Below are positions 1-12,954 of a DNA stretch of 64,000 nt, piece after piece; the first letter of the stretch is position 1; the number at the start of each line of letters is the position of its first letter. Under the pieces are notes generated by a model. It saw only the letters and a list, made by a program, of their open reading frames with translations, was not told where the DNA came from and did not search any database. The DNA comes from Hydractinia symbiolongicarpus. Taxonomy: Eukaryota; Cnidaria; Hydrozoa; Anthoathecata; Hydractiniidae. The translations under genes and the position numbers were made by a program. The stretch is from contig NC_079883.1 in the NCBI RefSeq assembly GCF_029227915.1, forward strand, positions 15,190,001 through 15,254,000. The letters run 5' to 3'.

Positions 1-544
1 TATTCCCATATGCTTTTACAAGTTAATGACTGGCATAGACCAGAACACAACCACGTACAAATGTTGTTCCTAAGACAACAGTTGTTATAGTTCGTCATCA
101 TCCGGCCTATTTTTTTTATTTAATTGGTAAAACAAGCTCAATGTATGTAAACAAACATTTTGAATAACGTTTGAAAGTTTACATGACATGCCATGTTGAT
201 GATTACGACAAATATTGCCGCCATCGTAAAGTTGCTCCAATAGTTAGCAAAATTTCCATTCTTTAATCATTCAATATATTAAGGTTTTGAACACATGCCC
301 ACCTAACGCACTCATTTAATTGTTAATTATTTAATTTATTTATTTGTTCACTCATTCAGCTACTAATCCAATCACTTAATAAAAAGATACATACTTAATT
401 AGAGCAGGCAGGAGAGCAGGCTTTGTTTTTTCAACCAAATTCTTCAGATTCGTGATTTCCTGAGAAACATAATTTTTAAGGATTGACTGTTATTGAGAGG
501 AATTTGGGGAGAATTGTCAATTACTAAAAAAAAAATGTAATTAC
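1..544. other. Intron or 3' flank of kanadaptin
   Basis: AT-rich sequence following the last visible kanadaptin exon (donor at 543-544 on the minus strand). I found no continuation of the kanadaptin C-terminus here and no other coding signal. Confidence 0.6.
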
Positions 545-3500
545 CTTTTTTAATTCCACAAGTTGTCGTCGTACTTTTAACTTGGTGGAGTTATCCATAC
601 TATGTTTCATTGTAGACATGTATGCATCCAAACTGTCGCCATCGCCTGCCGCATCTTCAGCTAAAAGAAGAACAATTTCAGATAACATACCTGCAGACAA
701 GTCCATCTCAATGCGGAATAATAATAATATAATCACACAAAGCCATATTATTACAGTTAGATTTCTTAGCTAAAACATATATGCGACTTCTTCCGCTTGA
801 CTATAAACAAGAAGAAACGTTTCCACCTAACTAAACATAATGATCATTCGCGCACATTGTGACAAACAATGCCAAAAATTTCACAGTAAAGAGTTACAAT
901 AGTTTGGAGTGGATAATACTACTTTTATAAAATCTATTATCCTTAGATACAACTTATTTTACGAAATTTATGTGGTACAGACAGCAACGTAACAAGCGTT
1001 ACCTGCTTTAGCTAATTGTAATTTCTTTTCCAGGCTTTCCATTTCTTCCTCAGCAGTTTTTAATTTCTCTTTCTACAGAAAGAAAAACCCAAATAAAAAC
1101 GCCAGAGACAAATGAAATTACTATCTGTGGAGCATTTTCGGTGTGCCAATGTCATTTCTCGGTTCCCACAAAAGACAAAAAAATCACTTGTGGACATATT
1201 ACACCAAATATTGCTTTCTTTAACTCTTTTCCGGTTGTGTTTATTAAGCTCATGGTAATTTAAAATGTTTTGGCTACAATGATATATATCTTCTGTTTTA
1301 CTTTCATGTTCCACTTTTATGTTTTAGTTAAGCGATTACAATATTCAAGATGACAAAATATCTAATCCGATTAAACTGTGGTGGTAATAATAGTCATGAT
1401 TGACTGTCCCTTAAATCAGGAAGTAAACTTGAGTAGAAAAGGAGATATTCAACTGGAAGTTATTGTTTGGTGATTTTACACAAAACGTAATGGAATTAGC
1501 TAATACTTTTTATCTAATAGCTACTTCTTTTTTAAAAAAAGTCTATAAAATTATTACAGAAATTATAGATTTTGACTAAATAATGAATAAAAAGTACTGT
1601 TTTCATCAAAATGTTTAAAAGAAGTATTTGCAAAGAAAATTTTAGACTAAATCAGCTACTTATTATATTCTTAACGATGTGGTATAAATAATGATAATAC
1701 TCTCAAAACATTTAGGCTAAGTTTTAAAAAGCACATTACAGACTGCAAAATAGCTCAACGTTTATAAAAAAAACTGTTTCCAATATCCTCTGTGTACTTT
1801 ACATAACATTTTAAAACATACATTACAAGCAGTGCGTCAACTTACTAGAGAATCATGGGTATCTACTTTTTGTTTTTCTTCTTTCTGGCCAGCACGAACT
1901 TTCCTCTGCAATCTTTTCTTTTCAACTAAAACATTGTAATTTTAAGTAACGCAGAATGAATACCAGGTAAATCGTTCAGTTTACAGTGTGTCTGCATAGA
2001 AGATGTTGCTGGCCATACGAATCCCCACATATAAAAAGTAATTTGCTTTTTTAAAAAGAAAAAAAAATATGGTAAAAAAGTAGTGTTAATAAAAAAATGA
2101 GCCAGGACTATGAGGATGCATGGAGAGGTCACACGTTTTGAATTATAGGCAGGTGAGAAAACAGCATTTTTTCTTGATAATTGCCACGTGAATTTTATAA
2201 CATAGTACCACACAAATTTTAAATAGAAATTTGACAACATTTTTCGATATCAAATAGAAATAAAATGCAAGGATTCCTAGGCCTTTAACTGCAATTCTCA
2301 GGACTTTCAGGACAGTAGTAACTTTCTCAGGACAGTAGTAACTTTCAAAGAATAAAGTTTCTCATATAAGAATCTCATGCTTTTTTACAAAAATTAGAAA
2401 AAAAAGTGATAACATTTAAAGACATACTGCAGTTAACAAAATAGACAATTATTACCATAGATACTGATTAAAAAAATAATCATTAGAAACAACCTGCTAT
2501 CCAATACAGCCAATACATAGCTACACACATTTTTATTATATTAAAGAAAGATTAACTCTCTCTCTTACTTGATCCCGTTCTGTCTAAATAGGAATCGTCA
2601 TCTGAGTCATAAAAATCATTCGCCTCAAGTTCACGCTGACGCTTCACACGTTGATCTTCTATAACAACATAAATACAAGGATATACATAGGTATGATTTT
2701 TGGTACATGATAGATTAGATGATTGTCCTAGCCCTTTTTTTTCTTAAAACCAATCACCAACACAGTGTACTGTATTAAGGTTTCAGCATCTGTTGATAAC
2801 AGGGAAATGTGGTACACTAATCACTTTTATGATATAATGGTTATCCAAAAAAGCTAGCAAAATGAAGAGATCATTATTGAATACCTCGGCACTGATTTTG
2901 CAGCATGTCATAAGCCTGTATTAATCGACAAGCTTCTGTAGCGCATGCTAAAACAGCATCTTTTTTAGTCGTCCCACTTCCCTCTGCAACAACTTCACTC
3001 CCTTCTGATGTCTCAATTGGAAGTCTAAATAAACAATGGTTATTAAAGACTGATTTAAATGAAATTTTACTTAAACACTCAAAGTAAGATGAAGTCTGTT
3101 GCAATTTTTCAACATTTCATTATGGATTAATTTTTGTGAGTACTAGTTTTTTGCGAAGTTAAAAAGGCACTTTGTCAGGACTTATTATTAAAAATGACTT
3201 GTCTTAAATGGGCTACAGTATCAAAAAATGTAGCTTGACATTGCGATGTGACGCACGTTACCCGCACAATACTATCACGAGCATATAAATGATGGCTTTT
3301 AAACATAAATTATGTATGACAAAACACAATCTTCTTCATATTTCTAATTTCAAGTAGTAACCGAAAAAGAAAACATAAAAAAAATTATAAAGTGCAATTA
3401 CACCGTGTTAAAATCTTTGGTAGTTCTATGATATGGTTAACATATTATTACAGTTCGCATCTTCTTAAAGTAACAAAAAAAATTGCAAAAATTAAAAAAT

Positions 3501-6136
3501 AATGGTAAAATTATTTTTTAGCTAAATTTCTTTAATTAAGAAAAAATTAATTACGGAAAAATTTAAAAAATAGGTCCTAAAAACTTATTTAGTTAAGGTT
3601 ATTTTTCAAAATGAAAACTTTAGCGGATCACCCATGTATTAACGCATCTTACCTTACTTGAGCTAAATGGGTTGTTCTAGTACCACTTCCACGTTCCGAC
3701 ATCTCATATTCAAATTCAATACCTTAACAAAAAAAAGTTTATAAACCACTGAGTGTCAAATGTAAAACAAAAAATTTAAGTTGGTTTAACAACGTGCATG
3801 TCTAGCCATAGTCTGCTAAGCAATAAGAAGTAAAATAATTCCCATGTAGCCATATAGTAGAAAGGTTGTACAGGCCATTTTATCTTCTTTTACCATAAAT
3901 TAGAAACAATGTCTCAGTTAAAAAAATAATTGTTACAAGGAACACACTTATTTTATTAATAACAGGCTAAATAATAGCCACAACAGCTAAAATCACCACT
4001 TGAACTCAATTTTTAAGCTACTTAAATATGTGCATATTGTTGCTTTACCAAAAAGTTCAGGTGCAACTTGTGGTTTAGGTTGCCACTACAAAATCATTAA
4101 ATAAAGGACTCAAAAAGCAAATCAAAAAATTTGAGACTCCTGTTTTGACACCATTAATGCTTCACCTTCTTTATGGGTGTTCAAAAGTGTGAACTAGGTA
4201 TAAATATTTTCTGAAATTACAAATTAACTTTGTTAGTAAAAATCATTTATTCCTCCATTTGTGTCTGTAGCTTGATTACAAAACACATGTAAAAAAGACA
4301 TATATGGAATTTTTTTCAAACAAATATTTAAAAATGATGCCTTGAAATTTAAGTGGCTAATATTTTTGATTTTGAAATCAGCTATCAATTAAAATATAAA
4401 CTGCCAAGGTAAACTCTCTTTTTTCCCTTCACTTATCAAAAAGGGAAAAATAATGAGTTTAGTTTACTAGACTATTATTACAGCAGAACTGACTGGAAAT
4501 AGATTTTCTTTAACTGTCAGTTTTGAGAAAGTTTAATACATGAACATGGAAACATTTGCTTTAAAAAATGTTTGCGGACACTTTCCGAAAAACCTATTTT
4601 TTTCCAGAAAACTTACCCTCCCTTTCAAAGAAACCTCTTAAAGATTTCTTGGGATCTTTCACTTCAATATTTTTTTTCTTTTCAAACAATTCTTTCAAGT
4701 CCAAGCCTTCATCTTGTGCATCCTCACCTAAACGCACAACAAACCAAAATTCAGAAACGTGTAACAGAGATCCCATCTTATCTAACAAAGATAAGATGGA
4801 ATCTCCACATGTAAGAATTCTTTAAAAACAGCTTTCAACGAACACAGTGTGTAAACATCCAGAATAAACATTAAAAATTAAACACTTTCCAAGATTTTAA
4901 ATGACACACAATTTAGGGACTTTTCTGGAGCAAGGGTATTCCTATGCAACACAGTAAACTTAATTGTGTCTTCATGAACCAGAAAAAGATGAAATATGCC
5001 CTAAATCTTACCAAATCCCCATGTTGCTCCATCGTCTTCTTTATCATCATTATTATCTTCACCATCTTTTTCAATTTCCTTGTTGCCAGAAGCAGCACCT
5101 TTGTTGGGTTTATTTTTTTGTTTCAGTTTGTGTTTTTTCTCCATTTGTAGTTGCTCATATTGTCTACGCTTCTCTCGAAGCGCATCCAAATCTACTTCTT
5201 CTTCTTGATCTTCTTCTGGACCCTGAAATAAAAAATTTTTAGAAAAACTTAATATATTTCAGTATAGACATAGAAAACAGTTCCAGCTTGTTTCTATTGA
5301 AACATAATGCTCTTTAAAAAGTACTTTCATATTGTTCAGAACATGAAAAACACTCGTAAAAAGTTTAAAATGTTAAATCTCAGTGCTAAACCCTTAAATT
5401 TACAAACCTCAACAATATATAGTCTTGTGCTTCCTCCAAATTTTATCTGGTAACCAACTCTTATTCTAGTGTACACTTTTGGTCGAAGCTTTTCCTTGTT
5501 CAAATAGGTTCCATGTGTACTACCCAAATCAAATAAATAATAACCCTTCTTCCTTTTATCCTTTTCAATTACACAATACTGCAATAATGCATGAAATCTA
5601 GAACAGGACGGATGTTCAACTAACACATCACAATCATCCAATCGTCCAAATGTCAACAAAGATTTTCTTGATAGATCTATGTTATCCTTGACAACACCAT
5701 CTTTTAACACTGTCAAGGCATATTTATTTTCATTATCAGGTGGTCCAGCCCAGGCAGGCTCTGTGTACTGCAACCCAGGGTTATTAATGTCTTTACTTTC
5801 TTTACTATCTTTTTTTTCCACACATATATTTTCTGTTATTGATTTTGTCTGCTTATCGACCGAATCAGTTTTATCCACTTCAATTTTATTAGAATTATTT
5901 GCAATTGACTTGGATTGTGGTTTCACAAACTTATAAACAGGAAGAGATGGTATTGCAAACTGATCTTCTTCTTTGTTTTTTGCTTCTCTGTTGCCAACAA
6001 TTGATTCTTCAGGTATCAAGAATACATCACTTTTTTCTGGTCCCTGAGAACTTGGATTTTTATCGGCTTCTGTCTCTCCTTTAACCATATTTTTCACATT
6101 ATTATCTAAACATTTTGTATCTTCTTCTACATCCAT
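545..6136 (-). CDS. SLC4A1AP: Kanadaptin (SLC4A1AP), 3' end outside the window
   Basis: Kanadaptin is a nuclear/cytoplasmic protein with an FHA domain, first described as an adaptor of kidney anion exchanger 1; its exact role is unsettled. Exons, in transcript order: 6136-5408, 5222-5012, 4727-4617, 3722-3653, 3024-2885, 2658-2569, 1925-1846, 1072-1003, 660-545. All junctions are GT-AG with matching phase, giving 1617 nt (539 codons) with no stop. An acidic/Lys-rich leader is followed by an FHA domain at about residues 140-243 (GRLDDCD, HPSCSRFHA, DLGSTHGTYLN). Next come a charged coiled-coil stretch, a region typical of the family (DFYDSDDD, then LDRTG), and a Leu/Lys-rich tail (ELKK). The chosen ATG lies directly after a possible acceptor (ttattttcag), so a 5' exon may exist upstream. 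The final exon(s) are not visible in 1-544. Recognition is by remembered family motifs. Confidence 0.9.
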
Positions 6137-6650
6137 CTGAAAATAAGGAACAGCAAAGACTTATAAAATTCATTAGACAATTTTTCATGTTACTGTTAAA
6201 TTATTTCACATTTAGTGGCTGTTTTTAAACTTACTGATGGGGCCCTGTTTTTAAGGTTACCTGTAATCCTTTGACAGAAAATTGAGATAATGGCACTTTT
6301 TCAGGCAATTTTCAAAGTTGCAAAAAGCATCAACTCACAAATTTTCTCCAGCCAGTAGGCTGCATATTGCTGCCTGCCTAGGTTATGTAAGTAGAGTTTA
6401 AATTGCGGTAGTTACACTTTTTAATACTTCTGCTTTCAGAATAATTCATGAAAATAGTATGGGCCCATAGGCCCTAAAATTTTGAGAAAAATGGATAGCT
6501 AAACTTTAGAATATCCCCTTCAAATAGTAACTTAAATTTAATACACGTCTTCAACACTATTACGTTAGCGCCTACGTGTCTTTTAATTTGTTGCTTCGCG
6601 CAATGCCACAACATCGTATCCGACGTTAAAAATAACAACCGTTTATTAAA
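6137..6650. promoter_or_regulatory. Kanadaptin 5' flank
   Basis: About 500 bases between the first recognised kanadaptin exon and the DUF3987 relic on the other strand. It should contain the kanadaptin promoter and perhaps a 5' untranslated exon, because the ATG at 6136 abuts a possible splice acceptor. The stretch around 6565-6640 is less AT-rich (tacgtgtc, cttcgcgcaa) and is a plausible promoter core. No defined element can be named. Confidence 0.3.
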
Positions 6651-6701
6651 ACAGTCATTCTTGTAACAAACAGCTTCGCATATCTATCGCCCATATCTTT
6701 T

Positions 6702-8726
6702 ATGATGTATTCTTCAAAATCAATTATTAACTCACAACCTGAAGAAGTTTGGGCCGAATTAAACTCAAGATTTATTAATCATGACGTCAAGTATGAAAAC
6801 GTGCTATCCGAACAATTGTTTACATATCTTAACAATAAAGCAACAGCTGCAGGTACTACATTGAATATGTTCTTGCTTCCGTAATAACTACAGCTAATTA
6901 TTTGACCGCTAAAAATCAAGGTTCGATTGAAATAAGAAATGGTTATAGCATTAACCTTAACACATTTTTCTCGTATGTTGGACAGCTGTCTAAAGGAAAG
7001 TCGCCCGCTATTAAAATGGCAGTTAATCAACGATTAAAGCCTATGCAAGAAGATACGGACATTATATCTAACACCACCACATCTGGCTTGACAAAGTGCC
7101 TCTGTACAAGAAAAAGTGCATACATTGTAAATGCCGAAATACAGGAATACTTGTACAAAATATTGAAAAAAAAAAAACGATGAGAATTACACTGGGGATA
7201 TGGCGATTCTGTCGAAAATCTTTAATGGAGAAATTTGTCTATTCAATTCAGTACTGAAAATAAGAGATATATACCTGAAAATTGCGCATTGTGCATATTA
7301 GGTAATTATTTATTTATTCTTTTCTCTTTTCTCCTTATGCAATGCATACCGTAAATGACGGATTAAGCGCCCCATGCTCAATACGCCCCCCTGTCAAATA
7401 AGTGTCCCGGGGTTAGGGAAATAATTGTAAATAAGCGGCCCGGGACCTTAATCCGTTATTTACGGTATACGCAGATGCGATTAGTTGGTTCGTAATCTAA
7501 CTTTTTATCTCCTTCCAAAACGTGAAGCAAAAATATACACCATAAAGGCTGATGAATAGGGTTGCCTTTAAACAAAATCAATTCTTGTGATTACAAAAGT
7601 TTTTAAACATATGCACACGTATTAAATCCTTTTTTTTAAGGGGCGACACAAATAAAAAGCATTGCTTTTATTTTGTCCTTGAAGGATAAAGGTAATGGAT
7701 TTTTGGACCGATTTTTAATTACAACACCTCGTTCATACCGTCCGATGCCCAAAGAACAGCAAATAGCCCAACAATCTTCAACAACCATTGATATCAAGGA
7801 TATTTATGCCAACTATGTACACATAGATAATACAATATTCTATTTTGACGAAAATACGTTAAAGTAAGAAGATTTTTAATAATTTTAAACTTTAAATATG
7901 GCATGATAAATAATCTCTTCTTCCTTTTCTTTAATTTTATTTCCCCCTCTTTAAATTTTTTTTACCAATTTGTATAGATTGTACGACAACATGAAGACAC
8001 AGTTTTTGACCAATCTAAACAACGATCTTTTACACGGCAGACCAACCAGCAAATCTAAAAAACCAGAGTTAATTCCAAAAGTAGCGGTCGCTCTACACAC
8101 AGTGGAATACTTTTATAATGCCCTTTTTAATGAAGTTGAATTTACATGTCTACCAGAAACTATTTTCTTGCAAACATTGGAATGTGCCATAATGTATCTT
8201 GAATCAATTAATGAACAGAAAGAATTATTTTTTACAATTAGTCTTTTAAATATTTTATAATTAAGTTACAGCAAATTTGCATTTATGATCTTTTTATAGA
8301 CATTTATTTATCTCATTTATGAAAATATTGTCCAGATTAGCATATTACAGAATTGGTTAGTACCAGCCGAACACCATAAGTTAAATGTGCCCCAACTTCT
8401 GACGAATATAAAAAAGCTCGGGTGCCTTCGTCACATACAGATCCTTCAAACAAAGTACATCAAAAAGATTTCGCGGTTTACTATCCCAAGAATTTGTTAA
8501 GTTTATAGAAAACTTTGTTAACAAAGACATTGGTCGTTTGGTTAGTGTAAAAGCAGTTGGGTCGTCAAAATCATCAAAAGTATTCGTTAAAAAAGAATTT
8601 AGGGACTTGCCATCCGAAATAAAAAATTGGTTACAAGAAAGTGAATATGAAGCAAAAAGGCTCGCCAAACATCCTGCTTGTATTACGGATCGGATTATCA
8701 AGTCTATTAATCTTGAAATTCATTAG
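6702..8726 (+). pseudogene. Decayed DUF3987-domain gene
   Basis: Pieces of one protein run in order on the plus strand and resemble DUF3987, a family with a P-loop/helicase-like core of unknown function that is often linked to mobile DNA. The reading passes from 6702 (QPEEVW), through YVLASVITT and a GKSPAIK motif, to a first donor after 7301. Exon 2 is 7641-7863 (DKGNGFLDRF) and exon 3 starts at 7978 (LYDNMKTQF). Later parts include QNWLVPAEHH near 8354 and a tail ending at 8726. The 7302-7640 and 7864-7977 introns have GT-AG ends and fitting phase. At least four frame breaks are needed, near 6853, 7175 (in a poly-A run), 7250 and 8425, so it cannot encode a whole protein as written. Family assignment is from motif memory; a mobile origin is inference. 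Confidence 0.6.
7349..7465. mobile_element. 117-bp MITE with TA duplication in a DUF3987 intron
   Basis: The two ends are inverted copies of each other (ccgtaaatgacggattaag at the left; the complement of ccgtaaataacggattaag at the right), about 19 bp with one mismatch. Both sides are flanked by TA (7347-7348 and 7466-7467), the target duplication of Tc1/mariner-type elements. The inside is GC-rich and has no ORF. It sits inside the first intron of the DUF3987 relic. Confidence 0.7.
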
Positions 8727-9446
8727 CAAAAATTTTTCAAATAATCCTTTTTCTATATCCATAGAATAAGTCATTCTTACTTATAAAAAAGTTTACAAAT
8801 TTATCAACACCAAAATATATAGCTTATAACAAAGTTAATCGGGTTTAAAATTGTAAATTTTAATAAAACTTATTCTACTTGATTGAAAAATTTTATACAG
8901 ATGTGCCGAGGCAAAAAATGCTAGAGAAAAATAACAACAGTTAACATCAGATAAAATGTTTTCTGTTTCTTATAAAAAATTGCTTGTACATGAAAAAGTG
9001 TAAACACTGTCGGAAATTTGCGTAACATTTGAGTTGTGTTCAGCATGTTTTTACTATTATTTGTATTGCTTAAATTTAGTCACGTTTTCTTATTTTCTGT
9101 ATGATTAATATGAGTAATTGTAAAAAAAGTTTCTGAAGACAAGTCATGTGTTTTTGGTGAATCTTTTAACACTGCAAGAGTAGCTAAAATCATGCAATGT
9201 AGGGAATTTATTAACTTCCCATTATCCGACATAAGCTTTTCTGTGTATCATGAATGACAAATACTCTGCCTGAGAAATTACAGAAGGGACCATAGTAAGT
9301 ACATTTTCTATTATTTTATAATTATATTACAATTTAACGATTCATTATTCGTTCTTCAAATCTACATATATTCTTTGATACAATAATTTCAAAAATTTGC
9401 AAAGGAGTTGATTAATTTCTGATTAAATTATTTTAAGATTAAGAAG
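8727..9446. other. Spacer between DUF3987 and Merlin relics
   Basis: AT-rich DNA. A segment at 9170-9260 may hold the decayed N-terminal codons of the Merlin-type transposase that follows, but every frame there is broken. Nothing else seen. Confidence 0.3.
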
Positions 9447-9520
9447 CCGGGCGACACAATGTGGTGTCAATAGTGTTAGTCATGACAAGTCAACACAATT
9501 TGGATCTTTAAATAACAGTT

Positions 9521-10366
9521 ATGATCGTTTTATCCGCTCATCCGATAAAACAGCATTTACAACACACAAATACTTTAATCACAAACATCACGAATACCAA
9601 AGAGAACAATTTGTTAATCAAACAAAAAAAATATGATAAATGTAGCAATGACATGAACTTGTCTAAGTGCCAAAGTTCAAATGGAATTAGATGGCGTTGC
9701 CAAAAGAATGGTCATTTTATTGAAATGTCAATTCGCAAAGGTAGCTGGTTTGAAAAGTCAAATTTGACGATAGAAGAGGTGATTGAAATGACGTATTGGT
9801 AGACCACTGGTATCGATCAAAATCAAATAGCCAAACAAATGTGCATATCAAGTTTTACTGCTGTTGAGTGGGATATGTTTTTCCGAGAAACGTGTGAAGT
9901 ATTACTCTTCAAAAATTCATCAAAGATTGGTGGTAAAGGTGTACAAGTTCAAATTGACGAGAGTAAGTTTGGAAAGCATAAATACCACAGGAGCCATCGT
10001 GTAGATGGACAGTGGGTTTTTGGTGGTATACAAGAAGAATTGCGAAAGAACTTTCTTGTAGTGGTAGAAAAGAGAGACAAAAAAACACTGATACCTATAA
10101 TAAAAAATTTGATCCTGCCTGGTACAAGTATAGTTTCAGATTTTTGGAAACCGTATGATATTATAAGTGAATTAGATTTTGAACATTTAAAAGTTAACCA
10201 CTCAGTTGAATTTGTTAACTGTAACGGAGATCATACAAATAAAATTGAAGGACACTGGAGGCAAGTTAAATCAACATTACCATCATTTGGAGTAAAAAAA
10301 TCCCACTTTTCATCTTGCATGGCGGAATTGTGGAGATATGCTAACAAGGATCAAGATTTATTTTAG
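9521..10366 (+). pseudogene. Merlin/IS1595-type (ISXO2-like) DDE transposase, inactive
   Basis: Merlin transposases are eukaryotic relatives of bacterial IS1016/IS1595 and cut and paste DNA with a DDE catalytic core. The reading frame from 9521 shows the remains of the N-terminal zinc-binding region (RWRCQKNG, then SIRKGSWFEKS). An in-frame TAG follows at 9800-9802, after MTYW. The same frame then continues open to 10366 with typical family blocks: VQIDESKFGKHKY (first Asp), IVSDFWKPYD (second Asp) and HTNKIEGHWRQVK (third acidic residue), ending AELWRYANKD. Only the single stop breaks the catalytic half. The zinc region has lost Cys residues expected in the family. Terminal repeats were not identified with confidence. 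Confidence 0.75.
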
Positions 10367-12840
10367 AAACTCATTTGCGACTTATCTTCTGTGTATTTGT
10401 TAGATGAAATTTTCGCATTTACATAAATTACTTTCGGATTTTTTCAATGGATTCTTAATTTAAATTACAAGATAAAAAGTTTTTCAAAAATTTTGTTGCA
10501 ATTTTAAAAAAGGCTTTTTCTTCATTCTTATTATTTAACTTTAAAGATTTCCATTTGAGCTTAGATACATTTCCACTCAAGAACAGACGGATAAGAGAAA
10601 TGAAATTTATAAAAATATACATTATATATATACATTATTAAATAATGAAAATGGTTACAACAGATTATGTTAAAAAAGATTACATTAATAGAAGTTTCAA
10701 AATTCAATCACTAGGTATAATGACAGTATTCAATATGCTATATACATTTTTATTCTAAAAGTGAAAGTTCCTACAAAAATCGAATTAAGAGGTGGTTTAA
10801 AAGTTTGGTCATGTGCTACAAAAATAAAATCACCTGGCTGTAAACAGGTGTATAAAACAGTTTTGAGTCTTACCATGACTATTTTACATTCCAGGCTGTG
10901 TAATCCTTCTCTTTTATTTCACCGTAACCAACCAAATCTGCACTTTTGTAAAAGCCTAAAGATATGGATGGAAATGTTTACTGCCTGAATGACCTTGGAC
11001 TTCTGCATTGCAAATGATATTTTTATATGGTGCGGAGAATAAAAAGTTGTTTATCGAATCCTTTAGAATTTTTTTAAAATCTCATTCTCAAGTTATTTTA
11101 AGATTTAAACATTTAAAATCTGTGAACTTATGTCATTAGTTTTGAAAAAATGCTGATATTACAATTTCTACCTATAAAGATAAGATCATTCTTAAACTAT
11201 AAACTTTTACATATGTCAAAATATCATCAACAGTTTAAATCTCCACTGATTAAAAGTTTAAACACCATGTCAGTTTGTAAGATATTTCAAGTAATAAATG
11301 CTTACTATCTTATTACATTATCAGTAAAGTCAAATGGAAATATTTTAATCTCTTAAAAACATAGAATAAAAAAATATTTTTAATTTTTTTTTAAAAAAAA
11401 AACTTTTCATTTCTCTATAGGATGCAAAAATCACTTTAATATTATATCCTCTAAAATACTAAAATGAACCATGGTAAAGATTTTCTTGTAATGACCAGGT
11501 TATTTTGAAGTGCAAGAAGCATACTATAAGAAAAAAATAGTCTTTCAGCAATTCTTTGCTTCTGGTTATTGTATTAGAACAAATTTTGAAGAGCTTAAAA
11601 ACAGTGAGCAAAAGTTTTAAATTATATACTGGTTGTAAAACCTCCTGAATATGTTTTAACAAGTCAGAACACATTGCATCATTTACACTGTATATTCTTT
11701 TTTTTGTGTGTGTGTTTGCAATGCTGTTTTAATAAGAAACAACATCTTTGTAAAAACTCAGTATTTTTATTATATTAATTCCTAGTTTTATTACTCAGTT
11801 GGTGAGAGCAACATACCTGCTAATACTGATGGATGATTTATGTGCATCCAATGACGATACTCTATATTAAAAGGACTATGCACATAAAGGATGTAAAAAT
11901 GCACTCTGCATAAAAAAGTAAAAATAAAAAAAAATAGCACACCATAAGTTACAAGGCAATTATAGCATAACTCTGGTCAATTTAACATATTTATGTATAT
12001 AGTTATAATAACGTATATACAGTTCCATTTTTCTATCTCTGCTCTGATGTCAGCTTTTCTTTTCATTAATTTTTTCATTATCTATTTGCCCAAGCTTAAT
12101 ACAGCTAAGAGAATTTTTAAAAAGTTACATTTTCAAACCTTGGCTTGTGTTCATAGAATGCCAAACACGATAGCTACCAATAACAGCAAGTACTTCTGCA
12201 ACAAGGAAACCTTTTAGGATAGTCTTTCTCATTACACTTCTATGCTATACATAATATGATTTCATAGTAAACCTTGACATTTTCATCATATATATTTACA
12301 ATGAATAGCTTTTCCAAAAAATTTAAAAAAAGCTGATTAAACAACTGCATAAGCTTTTCAACATAATTTAACCATATTTATGTAAACATTATACCTAGAG
12401 ATCTCTTTGAATCTTATGCAGCATGTAGCCTTTGTGATATGAAATAAGGTTACTGTTTTTGGTACTTTACTTAAGGCAGGTTTTTTCCAACTTACTGACT
12501 CAGGTTTATTGTAAAGAAAATGGGTCAGTCAGAGGCCACACATATAACATATTTACAATGGTGGCCTAATGATTTACTTTTTAACTTTTGAGAAATTATA
12601 CACACTTTAGAACCACATAGATGTTTAGACAACCTGTTTATGAATAATTACTTTTTTATGATGAATTTACTATTTTTTTATTTTCAGTATCTAAAAAAAA
12701 TTCCTTCAGTATTCTTTTTAGCAGTGATCTGTAAAATAAATAAAAGTATCAGTAAATCGAAAGTTTGTTTTGACTTGGGAACAGAGACAATACAAGAAAC
12801 TGTATATATTTCTTATAAAATACTGTTACTAGTTTTAAGA
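10367..12840. other. Intergenic, AT-rich; unexplained exon-like pieces
   Basis: No confident gene. Minus-strand exon-like pieces with splice signals lie around 11815-11895 (reads NIEYRHWMHI), 12130-12200 (VLAVIGSYRVW) and 12645-12735, but their phases do not join cleanly and stops occur between them. They may be remnants of the same unknown gene as the exon at 12854-12954. Confidence 0.3.
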
Positions 12841-12853
12841 AGGTAATTAATAC

Positions 12854-12954
12854 CTCCATAAAGATTTCAAAGTCGTTGTTGTTGCTTTGACTGGCTTTTT
12901 GTGCAATAAACTTGCATGTTTCAGCAATCAAATTAAGGGATCGGGAATGTTGAT
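12854..12954 (-). other. Isolated exon-like segment, unknown protein
   Basis: A 101-nt open segment bounded on the minus strand by an AG acceptor (aaaaatag) and a GT donor (ATGGAG|gtatta). It reads as amphipathic, protein-like sequence (SLNLIAETCKFIAQK). I do not recognise the protein and cannot connect it to neighbouring exons in frame. It could be an exon of a poorly conserved gene or a relic. Confidence 0.3.

Noticed and set aside
4568-5242. Plus-strand open frames over kanadaptin exons 2-3
   Set aside because: Antisense shadows of exons whose splice phases are consistent on the minus strand.
9447-9465. ggcgacacaatgtggtgtca considered as a Merlin terminal repeat
   Set aside because: No matching inverted copy was found downstream of the transposase.
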